From: Glaciihabitans arcticus
GTDB lineage: Bacteria > Actinomycetota > Actinomycetes > Actinomycetales > Microbacteriaceae
DNA length: 64,000 bases
Assembly: GCF_004310685.1 (NCBI RefSeq)
Contig: NZ_SISG01000001.1
Coordinates: 2,728,001 to 2,792,000 of the forward strand
Reading direction: 5' to 3'
The notes beneath the pieces are model-generated. The model was given only the letters and a program-made list of their open reading frames with translations, did not search any database and was not told the DNA's origin. Below are positions 48,201-54,403 of the stretch, in pieces; the stretch's first letter is position 1; each line of letters opens with the position of its first letter. Both the position numbers and the translations under genes were made by a program.

Positions 48201-49487
48201 GACGAAGGTCGGGACCTGCTGTTCGGCCAGGCCGGAGACGATGAGCTCGCCGGCGGTACGGACGCTGACTACCTCGAGGGCAACAACGGAGCCGACAAGC
48301 TCTTCGGCAACGAGGGTGAAGACGATCTGGTCGGTGGTGGCTCGAGCGCGAGCGGTGCGATCATCACGTCGTCCGCGAGCGGCATCGTCGATCGACTGCT
48401 GACGGCACCGAAGACGGCGACGGACATCTCGTCCGCCGGCTTGCTGGACGGCAACGACGCTCTCGAGGGCGGCGACGCCCGCGACGTGCTCCTCGGCGAC
48501 AACGGCCGGATCACGCGTCACGGCCCCAACCTCACCCTTGACGGTGGAGCCAGCGGCACACACACCGTTCGACAGGTCGCCATGGCCGACAAGGTGCCCG
48601 GTGTCTGGTCCGGCAGCGACAAGCTGATGGGTGGAACGGGTGACGATGACTTGTACGGCCAGTTCGACACCACCCGCACGAAGCGGCCGATGCAGGTCTA
48701 CGAGCGAGCGACGGTGCCGGGAGACATCCTGCAGGGTGGCGAAGGGGACGACGCGCTGATCGGCGATCAGGCCCTCAACGTGCCGACTCCTGCGGCCGCG
48801 CTCGGTGCTGTCGACCGCACCATCAAGGACAGCAAGTCCTTCGTGCAGGCATCGGTTCGTCCGAGCGGCACGCTCATCCCGGTGGTCACCCAGACCCAGG
48901 CTGCAGTCGGCGGCGACGATCTCATCCTCGGCGATGACGGAGCGGACTCGATCCACGCCGGAGCCGGCAAGGATGTCGTCAACGCGGGCGCCGGTAATGA
49001 TGTCGTCTTCGGCGGCAATGACGCGGACGCGTTGTGGGGCGGTGCTGACCACGACCGAATATTCGGAGGGGCCGGTAGCGACCTGCTCGACATCAAGCGC
49101 CGAACCAGTGACTCGAAGCTGTGGCAGGTGGCCGCACCGATCGAGGACACCGACCGACTTCGGCAGACGCTCAACGGCGGCGACATCCTCTACGGCGGAT
49201 CGGGTACCGACGCGCTCCAGGCCGACCAGGGTGACACGGGTGGAGCTGTCCGCGTGCAGGGCGACCGACTGATCGACTGGCGATCGAAGATCAACTTCTT
49301 CAAGTCGTGTGAGTCGGGAGGTGGCGTCGGCAAGATCTCGAACACGCAGTCCGCGTCGATGACGTCGATGCTGCGCCAGCTGGCCGCCGCGTCCGGGGCA
49401 GTGGGATCGGCCGAACTGGCCATCCCCGGCACCGAACGCCTGACGAAGTACCCGAACACCGGCACCTTCATCTGCGAGACCCGCTAA
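39270..49487 (+). CDS. Giant secreted RTX-repeat protein (3405 residues)
   Basis: GTG start with GAAGG six bases upstream. Residues 1-41 are a Sec-type signal peptide (VTAFAMASTLLVAQPAAAA). Residues about 45-1990 form a long region I do not recognise; it has EF-hand-like DPNGDGKIYTDEF at about 1848. Residues about 2030-3340 carry many blocks of calcium-binding RTX nonapeptides (GGDGNDKVSTGAGDDELKGG, GGAGDDVVCGRNGNDLLDG). These are interrupted by spacer segments that often start with VGDNA or LLGDNGRI. A second EF-hand-like loop (DLDGNGKIERG) is at about 2427. There is no LPxTG or terminal helix and no type I secretion gene nearby. Calcium should order the RTX blocks after export. Likely an adhesin or matrix protein (inference). 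Confidence 0.88.
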   Translation: MSTSRFSVLTFRRTASMATFATVTAFAMASTLLVAQPAAAAAPDPAVSDVRVGLIELGSALAGAAEQPALSDNLPLTDTSVRDLLSLDTAIGTRVNAALLDHPSVTLDTLHSAFTTNELSVADATSPAGAPANSRDWIMTVKLASARPVALSYQDAQLQFGTAALDGEVAATLEAKIRFRYDPSAVELRRFAVVESPELPTLTTHVWTRAVNAGDTATQVDIQPFTAIDGFVRLDAEGAAKIDSTTVLEMRDPNGRGQITTEDLKFSSASDLFATEGPGDDDVAMSIDLSTTMAASATGTLTVGKRPAAETAPYSKPITVRNEALADISALTKLQAIVGFTEYSSALEALEASVDQQLPLLDLSLGGVYSPSAQILGLLTEQAAATIACGAANTNPPTGAPRPGQVRYCQAIAGSDAAPGEAIVWSAPDDDTVTITAPEGVAGTVGRTPTNNVVVSGGDGFPALRVTFTGTDGSDYAARSAVSSIQSLGEAIHGLKLGGEVTYDNAAGAFEIKVRQDLPDAGPTTVNTGGNGNLAPLTGLTGLCQAADSGPNEPRHCTQTGEAAPGADPLQTGDAKVTVSGRSFSADFGIGLEKPAPAPTDGEAAPVDPTVFLRPGTSGLVYEIKKVEAKLASEAQLVARIGFLQVDVDVTKYSLDQSGDTAASVKVPTSTLTLPSGNSTTGVVSVSRLLAEEAAVAPIVKRGLSAQATLKVSDSAQEGGTRPLQKSGQVEAEWARLVPDSLPTVTTTGTAADPGAYDALRLLDVVPARQSVMGTGTSGNKLVDPTADFITQFGFTGATGEDRVVTRPFYDLGIPSAPSTICSQFSVDSIHELTCLEGPLALAGATNTGMAPGHSYVMDGDPDALRDILIEDLAAVHSSFVSPDADLGADRTFPLVDLLPTEISVARDTLGNAIFGIQKKALAEDDDVSSMQEFSTTLKSLMKKVILPDTLVSAPELKFILTTGATPTLVLESSLAAKGDRKPPLRVATGTQELRVLGALTDDEQKIVALPVKFDSSAKYVVGVNLVDATSQVRGDTSVSEKITGLDGADADVAKNFETRDAELGSAQVKTGDAAEIKLGIGVQSTISLPGADANWTPISAVKTSLTQERTRPGAPQTCGDPTPQQAPEVAACIELPLKATDGTVMETVKVALPADQSSGGTGGATATLPIAYRFLTDGLSGLALTLADALEGDLVLDANGAPTSLPLVGTNLDAGADVPADVNRFVSQARAALTDVESIGETAPISELNTALAAAFTSANSQVSGFTVAAGPMQIFCADDELCESSMTVADVQKVTVALTLEKAVPTTSVEVPFHVGPAGSTIISNLNVPAKTGWKLGVTVGIERGSGPFVTLAPVDPVKPMLSVTVHAELPKYNADSCHSWTRASGWAPTGDETLVNPGVNADVNSARCIDAFVGKFPSVLVDRQKAGEAVATPLTKLDATIGVDVLPADPAGSLAYLPDLFDKSVEPATHVGGEGQISVYFEAFASKAKFFDVLGAIDQTWSDGVYGDLSFGVLRVDVTTFNSALIPGFEKAKKWLAPLNPVVDTLARPIPVVSELSEMVGQGPTSLMTLLSSAKNPKIQLILNLLQLQNLVAGGGDNNEPDLRPIGTGFLGGFALSPIQIDKQKCTETLAAKDGTTSTRKFDGSGSSGECEPDERKARKEKAAADEKLPKGTKVDKASTKSAYLSLPSVSVPVLQDTQQIFSMLSNTGDATLIYVDLGHAGVSAEISKKFGPFAVGPVPVTAKISGKAELDGRFAFGFDTRGLTKKINGLEPGDIEAFDDVVDGVSDPALLSNGFYISDLEDGVDVPEISLTFTVTAGAGVSIGFASAGIQGGVVLDLSLDAFDPNGDGKIYTDEFAGSATGPSCAFNVSSGISFFLQFYFELELFFYSYSTSFDIVRSPRLTLFEFNCAKQPDPVLAVVNAAKTEIKLTMGESGKSDRLAFPGQTAEKYTVRQLAPANSVGDITLQVSAFDVVQNYVVPKGIVITADAGENADTVRMYAMPVLTTKGANEPVMLSPGDDGFVAPEFNPRATIWGGTGNDTIETSDRNDYVDGGDGNDKVSTGAGDDELKGGDGVDQLDGGQGQDKLEGGEGDDRISGGPGADEVRGDNGDDTLDGGIGADPGMLFPTDRPDVVRPLLDAGDLVIGGNGSDNVTGGDGSDVVVGGNYAASGVFTSQATVKVSGVDALNTIQTFNVSGITTLTLPSDEAVKLECDSGGASGDIGADVVSGGGDRDFVIGGAGSDTLSGGAGDDVVCGRNGNDLLDGDGSNVVAKVQGNDLIRGGAGHDRINGSGGKDVLYGEAGDDLVRGGEGDDTIAGGAGSDLLLGEKGINIVVGDNFAADGPVAATGSAADADADANARDITCAVSTSVVNGLVDLRGDLSGESNAGQLEGLKVADGIVKDGTGNFTGIVGGVVFMDGKVDLDGNGKIERGTSTVLGDSGSIPLSGMTGAVGNGDCILGGDEADANLDGGAGADYIDAGAGDDVNVHGDAGRDLVRGGAGDDLINGDAGDDLVVGDNGNDILFGNDGADVLRGGSGDDLLAGGSEIAGAADGADEVLGDGGNDVVLGDNARLSHAAMTGTAIAGASVTLLASAPAQHPDDIVYGGMGDDWVFGQTGDDRTYGGPGKDVVEGGPGSDHVQGDDGDDLVIGGSSTTGAVTLTRTAVGVDDGNDVVVGDEGVDKKDGSDVLVGDNARLQIVIPNTRTVWQRIRIDVAIELFDVPTTTRPASASGDDTMRGGGFEDLIFGQGDNDTIAGESGADGIEGGDGEDVIDGGTDNDEIVGGSGTAATTDDGDTLTGGGGDDLLLGDNGIPTNGLLGIFVKLLDAPAPGASASAAFSGDDVVSGGTGEDRIFGQGGDDTLSGNDGVDTLEGGAGADDLSGWADDDVLTGGSSSRDGVISPARSGAGQLDGADSLSGGSGDDVLAGDNARLETTNERRTDGTRLRTVLLFDLATSKKAAPARTGGSDVLFGDEGRDLLFGQAGDDELAGGTDADYLEGNNGADKLFGNEGEDDLVGGGSSASGAIITSSASGIVDRLLTAPKTATDISSAGLLDGNDALEGGDARDVLLGDNGRITRHGPNLTLDGGASGTHTVRQVAMADKVPGVWSGSDKLMGGTGDDDLYGQFDTTRTKRPMQVYERATVPGDILQGGEGDDALIGDQALNVPTPAAALGAVDRTIKDSKSFVQASVRPSGTLIPVVTQTQAAVGGDDLILGDDGADSIHAGAGKDVVNAGAGNDVVFGGNDADALWGGADHDRIFGGAGSDLLDIKRRTSDSKLWQVAAPIEDTDRLRQTLNGGDILYGGSGTDALQADQGDTGGAVRVQGDRLIDWRSKINFFKSCESGGGVGKISNTQSASMTSMLRQLAAASGAVGSAELAIPGTERLTKYPNTGTFICETR

Positions 49488-49498
49488 CACCAGCCAAA

Positions 49499-49540
49499 AC
49501 GGGCCCGACCGGCACTCCTCGTGAGTGTGGTCGGGTCCGT
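49499..49540. terminator. Bidirectional terminator between convergent genes
   Basis: A 12-bp stem ACGGGCCCGACC with its complement (one G-T pair) around an 18-base loop. An A-run precedes it, giving a U-run on the minus strand, and TTCT follows on the plus strand. Confidence 0.75.
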
Positions 49541-49554
49541 TCTGCATTCGGCGG

Positions 49555-50079
49555 CTAGCCTCGCCCGGCGTCCTCGCGGAGGTCAATCCAGTACCTGCTC
49601 ATGGCTCGGAGGGGTGCATCCTCACGAACGCCGCCGTTGCGCGTGATGGTCGCTACCGAGGGCTCATTGTCTGTCTCGCACACCAGCAGGGCTCGTTCAA
49701 GGCCGTTGGCGCGGGCAAGGCGGAGGATCTCACCGAGCGCCCAGCTGGCGACCCCCTTCCCGCGCGCTGACGGACGAACGCCGTAGCCGATGTGACCCGA
49801 TTGCCGCACATACTCGTCATCGCCGACCCGCAGGGCGATGCCTCCCACAACGGAATCGCCGTCCACAATCCATCGGTAGTGGCACTGATACCCTTCGGTT
49901 ATCGCGGGATGTCCCTCACGTTCCAACCGCTCGAGCCAAGCGGAGAACCCGGTCTCCGAGGCCAGTTCGTCGGATGGCCGAATGCCGAAGCCGTCCTCGT
50001 GCAGTCCCGGACCCCACTCGAGATGCGCCTCCAGCCAACCGGCCCTGAGTTCTGCGGTTGGTTCCACGAGTCGAAGCAT
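49555..50079 (-). CDS. GNAT-family N-acetyltransferase
   Basis: 174 residues. The acetyl-CoA-binding segment is HIGYGVRPSARGKGVASWALGEILRLARANGLERALLVCETDNEPSVATITRNGG (motif A R-x-x-G-x-G/A with RGKG). Strand VVGGIALRV precedes it. It resembles the YhbS/RimJ-like small-molecule or protein acetyltransferases; the acceptor is unknown. It is 24 bases downstream of kdgK on the same strand, but there is no functional tie to the uronate pathway. Confidence 0.85.
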   Translation of the reverse strand: MLRLVEPTAELRAGWLEAHLEWGPGLHEDGFGIRPSDELASETGFSAWLERLEREGHPAITEGYQCHYRWIVDGDSVVGGIALRVGDDEYVRQSGHIGYGVRPSARGKGVASWALGEILRLARANGLERALLVCETDNEPSVATITRNGGVREDAPLRAMSRYWIDLREDAGRG

Positions 50080-50103
50080 CTGTTCACTGTAGAACGTCCG
50101 TGG

Positions 50104-51021
50104 TCAGCGCCGTACGGGATCCGCTCCCGATCCGAAGGCGGCGATCTCGGCGCGGGTCGGTCCGCCTTCCCAGTCACCGGGATGCAGGCACGCGAGCGCC
50201 CCGCAGTGCACTGCCAGGTCGAGGCGCTCGGGCACGGTGGCTCCCTCCAGCCGGGCGGCAAGGTACCCGGCAACGAACGCGTCCCCGGCACCGACCGTGT
50301 CGACCGGCATGATCTTCACGGCGTCGGCCGAGTAGGCCTGCCCGTCGATCGTGGCCACCGCTCCGCGCTCGCCGCGCTTGAGAACGAACTCGGCGACGCC
50401 GAGTGATGCCAGGTCACCGAGGAGCAAGGCCTCATCCTCGCCGGCGAAGACGATCGTCGCGCGCGCGGCGGTCGCCCGATACACGGCAGACGCCTCGACG
50501 CTCGACCACAGCTTCGATCGGTGGTTCACGTCGAACGAGATCGCGGCGCCGGCCGATTCGGCCAGGTCGAGAGCCCGCTCCAGTGTCGCCCGCCCGCTCG
50601 GCGACAGGGCCGGGAGGATGCCGGTCACGTGCAGGATGTCGTCGCTCGTGAGTTCGAGCGTTTCGAGGTCGGCCGGATCGATGCGGCTGCCCGCGCTGCC
50701 CCTGCGATGGAAGGTGACATCGGTCTGGCCCGGTCGCGGCGACTCCTTGATGAGTATTCCGGTCGCGGCCGAGGGGTCGATGGCCAGGCGTGCATCGACG
50801 CCCTCCGCGCGGAGTTCCCGCGCGATGCGCTGGCCCACCGAGTCCGCGCCGACGCGCCCGATGTAGACCGCCGCGGCTCCGAGACGGGATGCCCCGATCG
50901 CAACGTTCGCCTCGGCGCCGCCGGTGCCGAAGGCGAGTTCAGAAAGGTGAGCGAGCGTGCCGACTTCGCGGGTGCGAAGTACACCCAGCGCCTCGCCGAG
51001 AGTGACGATGCGGCCGCTCAT
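50104..51021 (-). CDS. kdgK: 2-keto-3-deoxygluconate kinase (PfkB family)
   Basis: 305 residues. PfkB signature 1 region FGTGGAEANVAIGASRLGAAAVYIGRVG and signature 2 VDTVGAGDAFVAGYLAARL with catalytic Asp. FHRRGSAGSRI and FDVNHRSKLW match KDG kinases more than ribo- or fructokinases. It phosphorylates 2-keto-3-deoxygluconate to KDPG using ATP. Overlaps the KDPG aldolase gene by 4 bases (ATGA). The operon context with KDPG aldolase, IclR and KduI/KduD makes this assignment firm. Confidence 0.9.
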   Translation of the reverse strand: MSGRIVTLGEALGVLRTREVGTLAHLSELAFGTGGAEANVAIGASRLGAAAVYIGRVGADSVGQRIARELRAEGVDARLAIDPSAATGILIKESPRPGQTDVTFHRRGSAGSRIDPADLETLELTSDDILHVTGILPALSPSGRATLERALDLAESAGAAISFDVNHRSKLWSSVEASAVYRATAARATIVFAGEDEALLLGDLASLGVAEFVLKRGERGAVATIDGQAYSADAVKIMPVDTVGAGDAFVAGYLAARLEGATVPERLDLAVHCGALACLHPGDWEGGPTRAEIAAFGSGADPVRR

Positions 51022-51653
51022 CGTGTTCCGACCGCATCCACGACCTCACGGCTCAGCCGCGTGATCGTCGACCAGTCGCCTGCGGCGATCATCTCTCGCG
51101 TCGCCATCCACGCGCCGCTGATCGCGAAGACCGCGGGGCTCCGGAGGTACGCCGCCGAGTTCGAGGCCGTGAGGCCCCCGCTCGGCATAAAGCGCACATC
51201 GGCGAATGGTCCCGACAGCGCCGAGATGGCGGCCACGCCGCCGAGGGGCTCGGCGGGAAAGAACTTGAGGTGCGAGAGGCCGGCCGCGCGAGCGCGAGTC
51301 ACCTCGGTCGCCGTGGCGACGCCGGGCACGGGCAGCATTCCTCGCGCCAGGGAGTGCGCGACGACCGCGTCATCAAAGCCGGGGCTCACTGCGAAACGTG
51401 CTCCGGCATCCGCCACCCGGTCGACATCGGCGACGGACAGCACCGTGCCAGCGCCGACCAGCAGCTCGGGAAAGTCGCGCGCGGCGAGCTCGATGAGGCC
51501 GAGCGCCGCGTCCGTGCGGAGGGTGATCTCCACGCACCGGATGCCGCCCTCGCTCAGGGCCGCGAACAGCTGTGGGCCGCTTGCCACGTCGTCAATGACG
51601 AGCACCGGCACGATGCCGGCCGATGCGACCGCAGCAGCGATGCTGTCAGTCAT
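51018..51653 (-). CDS. eda: KDPG aldolase (2-keto-3-deoxy-6-phosphogluconate aldolase)
   Basis: 211 residues. Cleaves KDPG to pyruvate and glyceraldehyde 3-phosphate. The Schiff-base Lys is Lys130 in HLKFFPAE; the catalytic Glu is in VEITLRT (Glu43). GAGTVLS, FAVSPGF and FMPSGGL are typical class I KDPG/KHG aldolase motifs. Start at MTDSIAAAVASAG; its ATG overlaps the end of the tautomerase ORF by 8 bases. Coupled to kdgK. Confidence 0.94.
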   Translation of the reverse strand: MTDSIAAAVASAGIVPVLVIDDVASGPQLFAALSEGGIRCVEITLRTDAALGLIELAARDFPELLVGAGTVLSVADVDRVADAGARFAVSPGFDDAVVAHSLARGMLPVPGVATATEVTRARAAGLSHLKFFPAEPLGGVAAISALSGPFADVRFMPSGGLTASNSAAYLRSPAVFAISGAWMATREMIAAGDWSTITRLSREVVDAVGTR

Positions 51654-51879
51654 CGCTTCCGGAGGCGTGCCTTGCGACGACGCCGGCCCGGCTCGCGTCT
51701 TCACTGGCGAAAACTCCGCCGTTGGCCACGATGTCGGGCGTGATCTCCTCGAACACGATCCGCACGTCCTGCTGGCGTGCGCCGAGCGCGTCGACGGCGC
51801 TCTGCGTCACAGCCTCGACGAAGGTGCGGCGCTGGTCGATCGACCTGCCTGCGAGCAACTGCACGGTGATGTTCGGCAC
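51646..51879 (-). CDS. Tautomerase-family small protein (4-oxalocrotonate tautomerase-like)
   Basis: 77 residues, MPNITVQLLAGRSIDQRRTF with VEAVTQSAVDALGARQQDVRIVFEEI. Pro follows the initiator Met and would be the catalytic N-terminal Pro1 after processing. Length and the beta-alpha-beta pattern match 4-OT monomers. In the operon it lies between the IclR gene and the aldolase gene. It may assist keto-enol isomerisation of a uronate-derived intermediate, though this is inference. Confidence 0.82.
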   Translation of the reverse strand: MPNITVQLLAGRSIDQRRTFVEAVTQSAVDALGARQQDVRIVFEEITPDIVANGGVFASEDASRAGVVARHASGSDD

Positions 51880-51898
51880 GGGTATTTCCTCTCGGGGT

Positions 51899-52681
51899 TC
51901 AACCGGTGCGACGGGAGTCGTACTGGTTGGTGAGCTGGCGTTGGGCTGCGAGCAGCAGATCGACGATCTCCTGCTCGCGGGATTCGGTCAGTCGGGCGAA
52001 GGGCACGGAGCAGCTGATCGCGTCCTTCGACGGGTGGCCGAATGGCAGGGTCACGGCGAAGCAGCGGAGGCCGAGTGTCGCCTCCTGGTCGTCGATCGCG
52101 TAGCCCGACCGGCGTACGCCCGCGAGGTGGTCGACGAGTGCCGCGGTGGTCGTGATCGTGTACTCGGTCGAAGGCGCGAGCGTCTCGGGCAGAATCGCGC
52201 GGATTCGCTCGTCGGGAAGCTCGGCGAGCATCGCCTTGCCGAGAGCCGTCGCGTGCGCCGGCAGACGTCGGCCGATCGCGGAGAACATGCGCAGCGGATG
52301 TTTCGACTCGCGCTTGGCCATATAGACGACTTCGCCGCCCTCGAGGCGGCCGAGGTGAACGGTCTCGCCTGTCGCGTCGGCGAGCTCGTCGAGCACTTCG
52401 GATGTGCGGGAAACGACCATGTCCTGCTCGACGTAGGACGCCCCGGTGATCAGGGCGTTGAGTCCGAGACGGTAGAAGGAGCGCGTCGGATCCGACTCCG
52501 CCCAGCCGCGATGCTCGAGCGTGCGCAGCAGGCCGTGCAGACTGCTCTTCGGAATCCCGAGGTCTTTCGACATAGTGACAAGGCCGCCCGAGCCGTGCGC
52601 ACTGAGGTACTCCAGCACCTCGAGTGTGCGGTCGGCGGACTTGACCGGCATAAATTCGACATCCTCTTCATCTGCACTCAC
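51899..52681 (-). CDS. IclR-family transcriptional regulator (KdgR-like)
   Basis: 260 residues from the GTG start; ATG ten codons in (52651) has GAGGA upstream and is nearly as good. The N-terminal winged helix is SADRTLEVLEYLSAHGSGGLVTMSKDLGIPKSSLHGLLRTLEHRGW. The effector domain contains HLGRLEGGEVVYMAKRES, LPAHATALGKAMLAEL, GYAIDDQEATLGLRCFAVTLP and a late Cys (ISCSVPF). IclR proteins such as KdgR sense 2-keto-3-deoxygluconate and repress uronate genes. It is divergent from kduI with a shared promoter region, so it most likely controls both arms of this locus. Confidence 0.88.
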   Translation of the reverse strand: MSADEEDVEFMPVKSADRTLEVLEYLSAHGSGGLVTMSKDLGIPKSSLHGLLRTLEHRGWAESDPTRSFYRLGLNALITGASYVEQDMVVSRTSEVLDELADATGETVHLGRLEGGEVVYMAKRESKHPLRMFSAIGRRLPAHATALGKAMLAELPDERIRAILPETLAPSTEYTITTTAALVDHLAGVRRSGYAIDDQEATLGLRCFAVTLPFGHPSKDAISCSVPFARLTESREQEIVDLLLAAQRQLTNQYDSRRTG

Positions 52682-52688
52682 CCGTTCA

Positions 52689-52740
52689 GCATATCGGATG
52701 GCGTTCTTGTACTTGACTAAGTTCATCATCCGGCATATCG
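52689..52740. promoter_or_regulatory. Candidate operator repeats in the IclR-kduI divergent region
   Basis: GCATATCG occurs as a direct repeat at 52689-52696 and 52733-52740, the second covering the -10 of the kdu promoter. ATATCGGATG (52691) and CATCCGGCATAT (52726) form an imperfect inverted repeat around the -35. Confidence 0.45.
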
Positions 52741-52741
52741 T
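52713..52741 (+). promoter_or_regulatory. Sigma-70-type promoter of the kdu operon
   Basis: TTGACT (52713-52718), a 17-base spacer and TATCGT (52736-52741). A near-consensus housekeeping promoter with the start of transcription expected near 52748. Confidence 0.65.
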
Positions 52742-52788
52742 CCAGATGTACAAGATGCTGGATGCCGTTCAAGGATGAAGACAGGCCC

Positions 52789-53622
52789 GTGACAAACATG
52801 CAGAGAATCACTACCCGCTACTCAAGCTCCCCTCGCCACGTCGATGGAGCCACGACCGATGAACTGCGCTCGCAGTTCCTCATCGAGTCCCTCTTCGCCG
52901 AGGGAGAATTCCGCGGCTCCTATATCCACGATGACCGGATGCTCGTTGCCGGCGCAGTGCCTGGTGACGACGATCTCGTGCCCTCCGGCTTCGAGGTGCT
53001 GGGCACCGAGTCCCTGCTCGAGCACCGCGAAGCGGGCATCATCAACCTCGGAGGCCCCGGCTCGGTCGTGGTCGACGGCACAGCTCACGACCTCGATAAC
53101 TTCGACACGATCTACGTCGGTCGCGGATCCGAGATTGCGGTCCGGGGCAAGGGTGCCCGCTTCTATCTCGTCTCGGCCCTCGCGCACACCACCTACCCGA
53201 CGCGCGTCATCCTGCGTTCGGAGGTCGAACCGGTTGTCATCAGCGACGACCGCGGTGCCGGCGCCCGACGCCTGTACCGCGTCATCTGGGGCGGCGGCGA
53301 GCCGACCTGCCAGCTGCAGATGGGCTTCACCGTCCTCGAGCCGCACTCGGTCTGGAACACGCTTCCGCCCCACCTGCATCCGCGTCGTACCGAGGTCTAC
53401 CTCTACACCGACGTGCCCGCCGACGCGCGCGTTATGCACTTCATGGGCGAGCCGAGCAACACCCGCCACCTTGTCGTCGCTGACGGCGAGGCAGTGATCG
53501 CACCGGCCTGGAGCATCCACATGGGCGCGGGTACCGCGCCCTACAGCTTCGTCTGGGCGATGGCCGGTGAGAACACCGACTATGGCGACACCTCCGGTGT
53601 GCCCGTGACGGAACTAAGGTGA
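52789..53622 (+). CDS. kduI: 5-dehydro-4-deoxy-D-glucuronate isomerase
   Basis: 277 residues. Isomerises 4-deoxy-L-threo-5-hexosulose uronate to 2,5-diketo-3-deoxygluconate. RSQFLIESLFAEGEF, GIINLGGPGSVVVDGTAHDLDNFDTIYVGRG and ALAHTTYPTR track closely with E. coli KduI. The cupin zinc ligands are in PPHLHPRRTEVYLYT and WSIHMG. The GTG start has GAAG 8 bases upstream; ATG three codons later aligns with the E. coli N-terminus, and ATG at 52762 lacks a ribosome site. Its stop overlaps kduD (GTGA). Confidence 0.95.
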   Translation: MTNMQRITTRYSSSPRHVDGATTDELRSQFLIESLFAEGEFRGSYIHDDRMLVAGAVPGDDDLVPSGFEVLGTESLLEHREAGIINLGGPGSVVVDGTAHDLDNFDTIYVGRGSEIAVRGKGARFYLVSALAHTTYPTRVILRSEVEPVVISDDRGAGARRLYRVIWGGGEPTCQLQMGFTVLEPHSVWNTLPPHLHPRRTEVYLYTDVPADARVMHFMGEPSNTRHLVVADGEAVIAPAWSIHMGAGTAPYSFVWAMAGENTDYGDTSGVPVTELR

Positions 53623-54380
53623 GCGCGCTCGCCCACTTTTCGCTCGAGGGGCGCACGGCCCTGGTCACGGGCGGGAGCCGAGGCATTGGCAAGGCAATCG
53701 CGCTGTCACTCGCGGACGCCGGGGCAGACGTCATCCTCGCGGTGCGCGACGGCAATGGCACCGACACCCAGAATGCCCTCACCGAACTCGGCCGATACGC
53801 CGGCACGGTCACCGTCGATCTTGCCGACGCGAGCGCGACCCACGCGGTGGCCACCGAGCTTGCGCACAGCCACACCATCGACATCCTGGTCAACAACGCC
53901 GGCCACATCAGCCGCGGACCGGCGATCGACGTCACCCCCGAGGATTGGGCCGGTGTCGTCGACGTGAACCTCACCGCGGCGTTCCTGCTCAGCCAGGCAA
54001 TCGGTGCCGTGATGGTCGAACGCGGTCGCGGCAAAATCATCAACGTCGCCAGCCTGCTCTCGTTCCAGGGAGGCATCGGCGTGGCGAGCTATACCGCGAG
54101 CAAGCACGGTCTGCAGGGACTCACGAGAGCCCTCTCGAACGAATGGGCGGCGTCCGGTGTTCAGGTCAACGCGATCGCACCCGGCTACATAGCTACTGAC
54201 AACACGGCCCCGCTTCGCTCAGACGAAGCGCGGGCCTCCGAGATCCTCGGCCGCATACCCAGCGGTCGGTGGGGTGAGGCGTCAGACATCGGAGGGGCCG
54301 CGATATTCCTCGCATCCTCCGCGTCTGACTATGTCACCGGGCACACCCTCGTCGTCGACGGCGGGTGGATGGCCAGATGA
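53619..54380 (+). CDS. kduD: 2-deoxy-D-gluconate 3-dehydrogenase / 2-keto-3-deoxygluconate 5-dehydrogenase
   Basis: 253 residues, SDR family. Reduces 2,5-diketo-3-deoxygluconate to 2-keto-3-deoxygluconate with NAD(P)H. Cofactor motif TGGSRGIGKA, NNAGHISRGPAIDVTPEDWAGVVDVNL, catalytic Ser in NVASLLSFQGG, YTASKHGLQGLTRALSNEWA, and PGYIATDNTAPLR typical of KduD. Coupled to kduI by a GTGA overlap. Its stop overlaps an ATG of the binding-protein ORF. Confidence 0.93.
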   Translation: MSALAHFSLEGRTALVTGGSRGIGKAIALSLADAGADVILAVRDGNGTDTQNALTELGRYAGTVTVDLADASATHAVATELAHSHTIDILVNNAGHISRGPAIDVTPEDWAGVVDVNLTAAFLLSQAIGAVMVERGRGKIINVASLLSFQGGIGVASYTASKHGLQGLTRALSNEWAASGVQVNAIAPGYIATDNTAPLRSDEARASEILGRIPSGRWGEASDIGGAAIFLASSASDYVTGHTLVVDGGWMAR

Positions 54381-54403
54381 CCAAACTGAATGGAGAAAGC
54401 ACA

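Noticed and set aside
45390-49200. Possible DNA tandem repeats or CRISPR-like array
   Set aside because: The periodicity is that of RTX codons in a single open frame; units vary at DNA level and spacers are coding.
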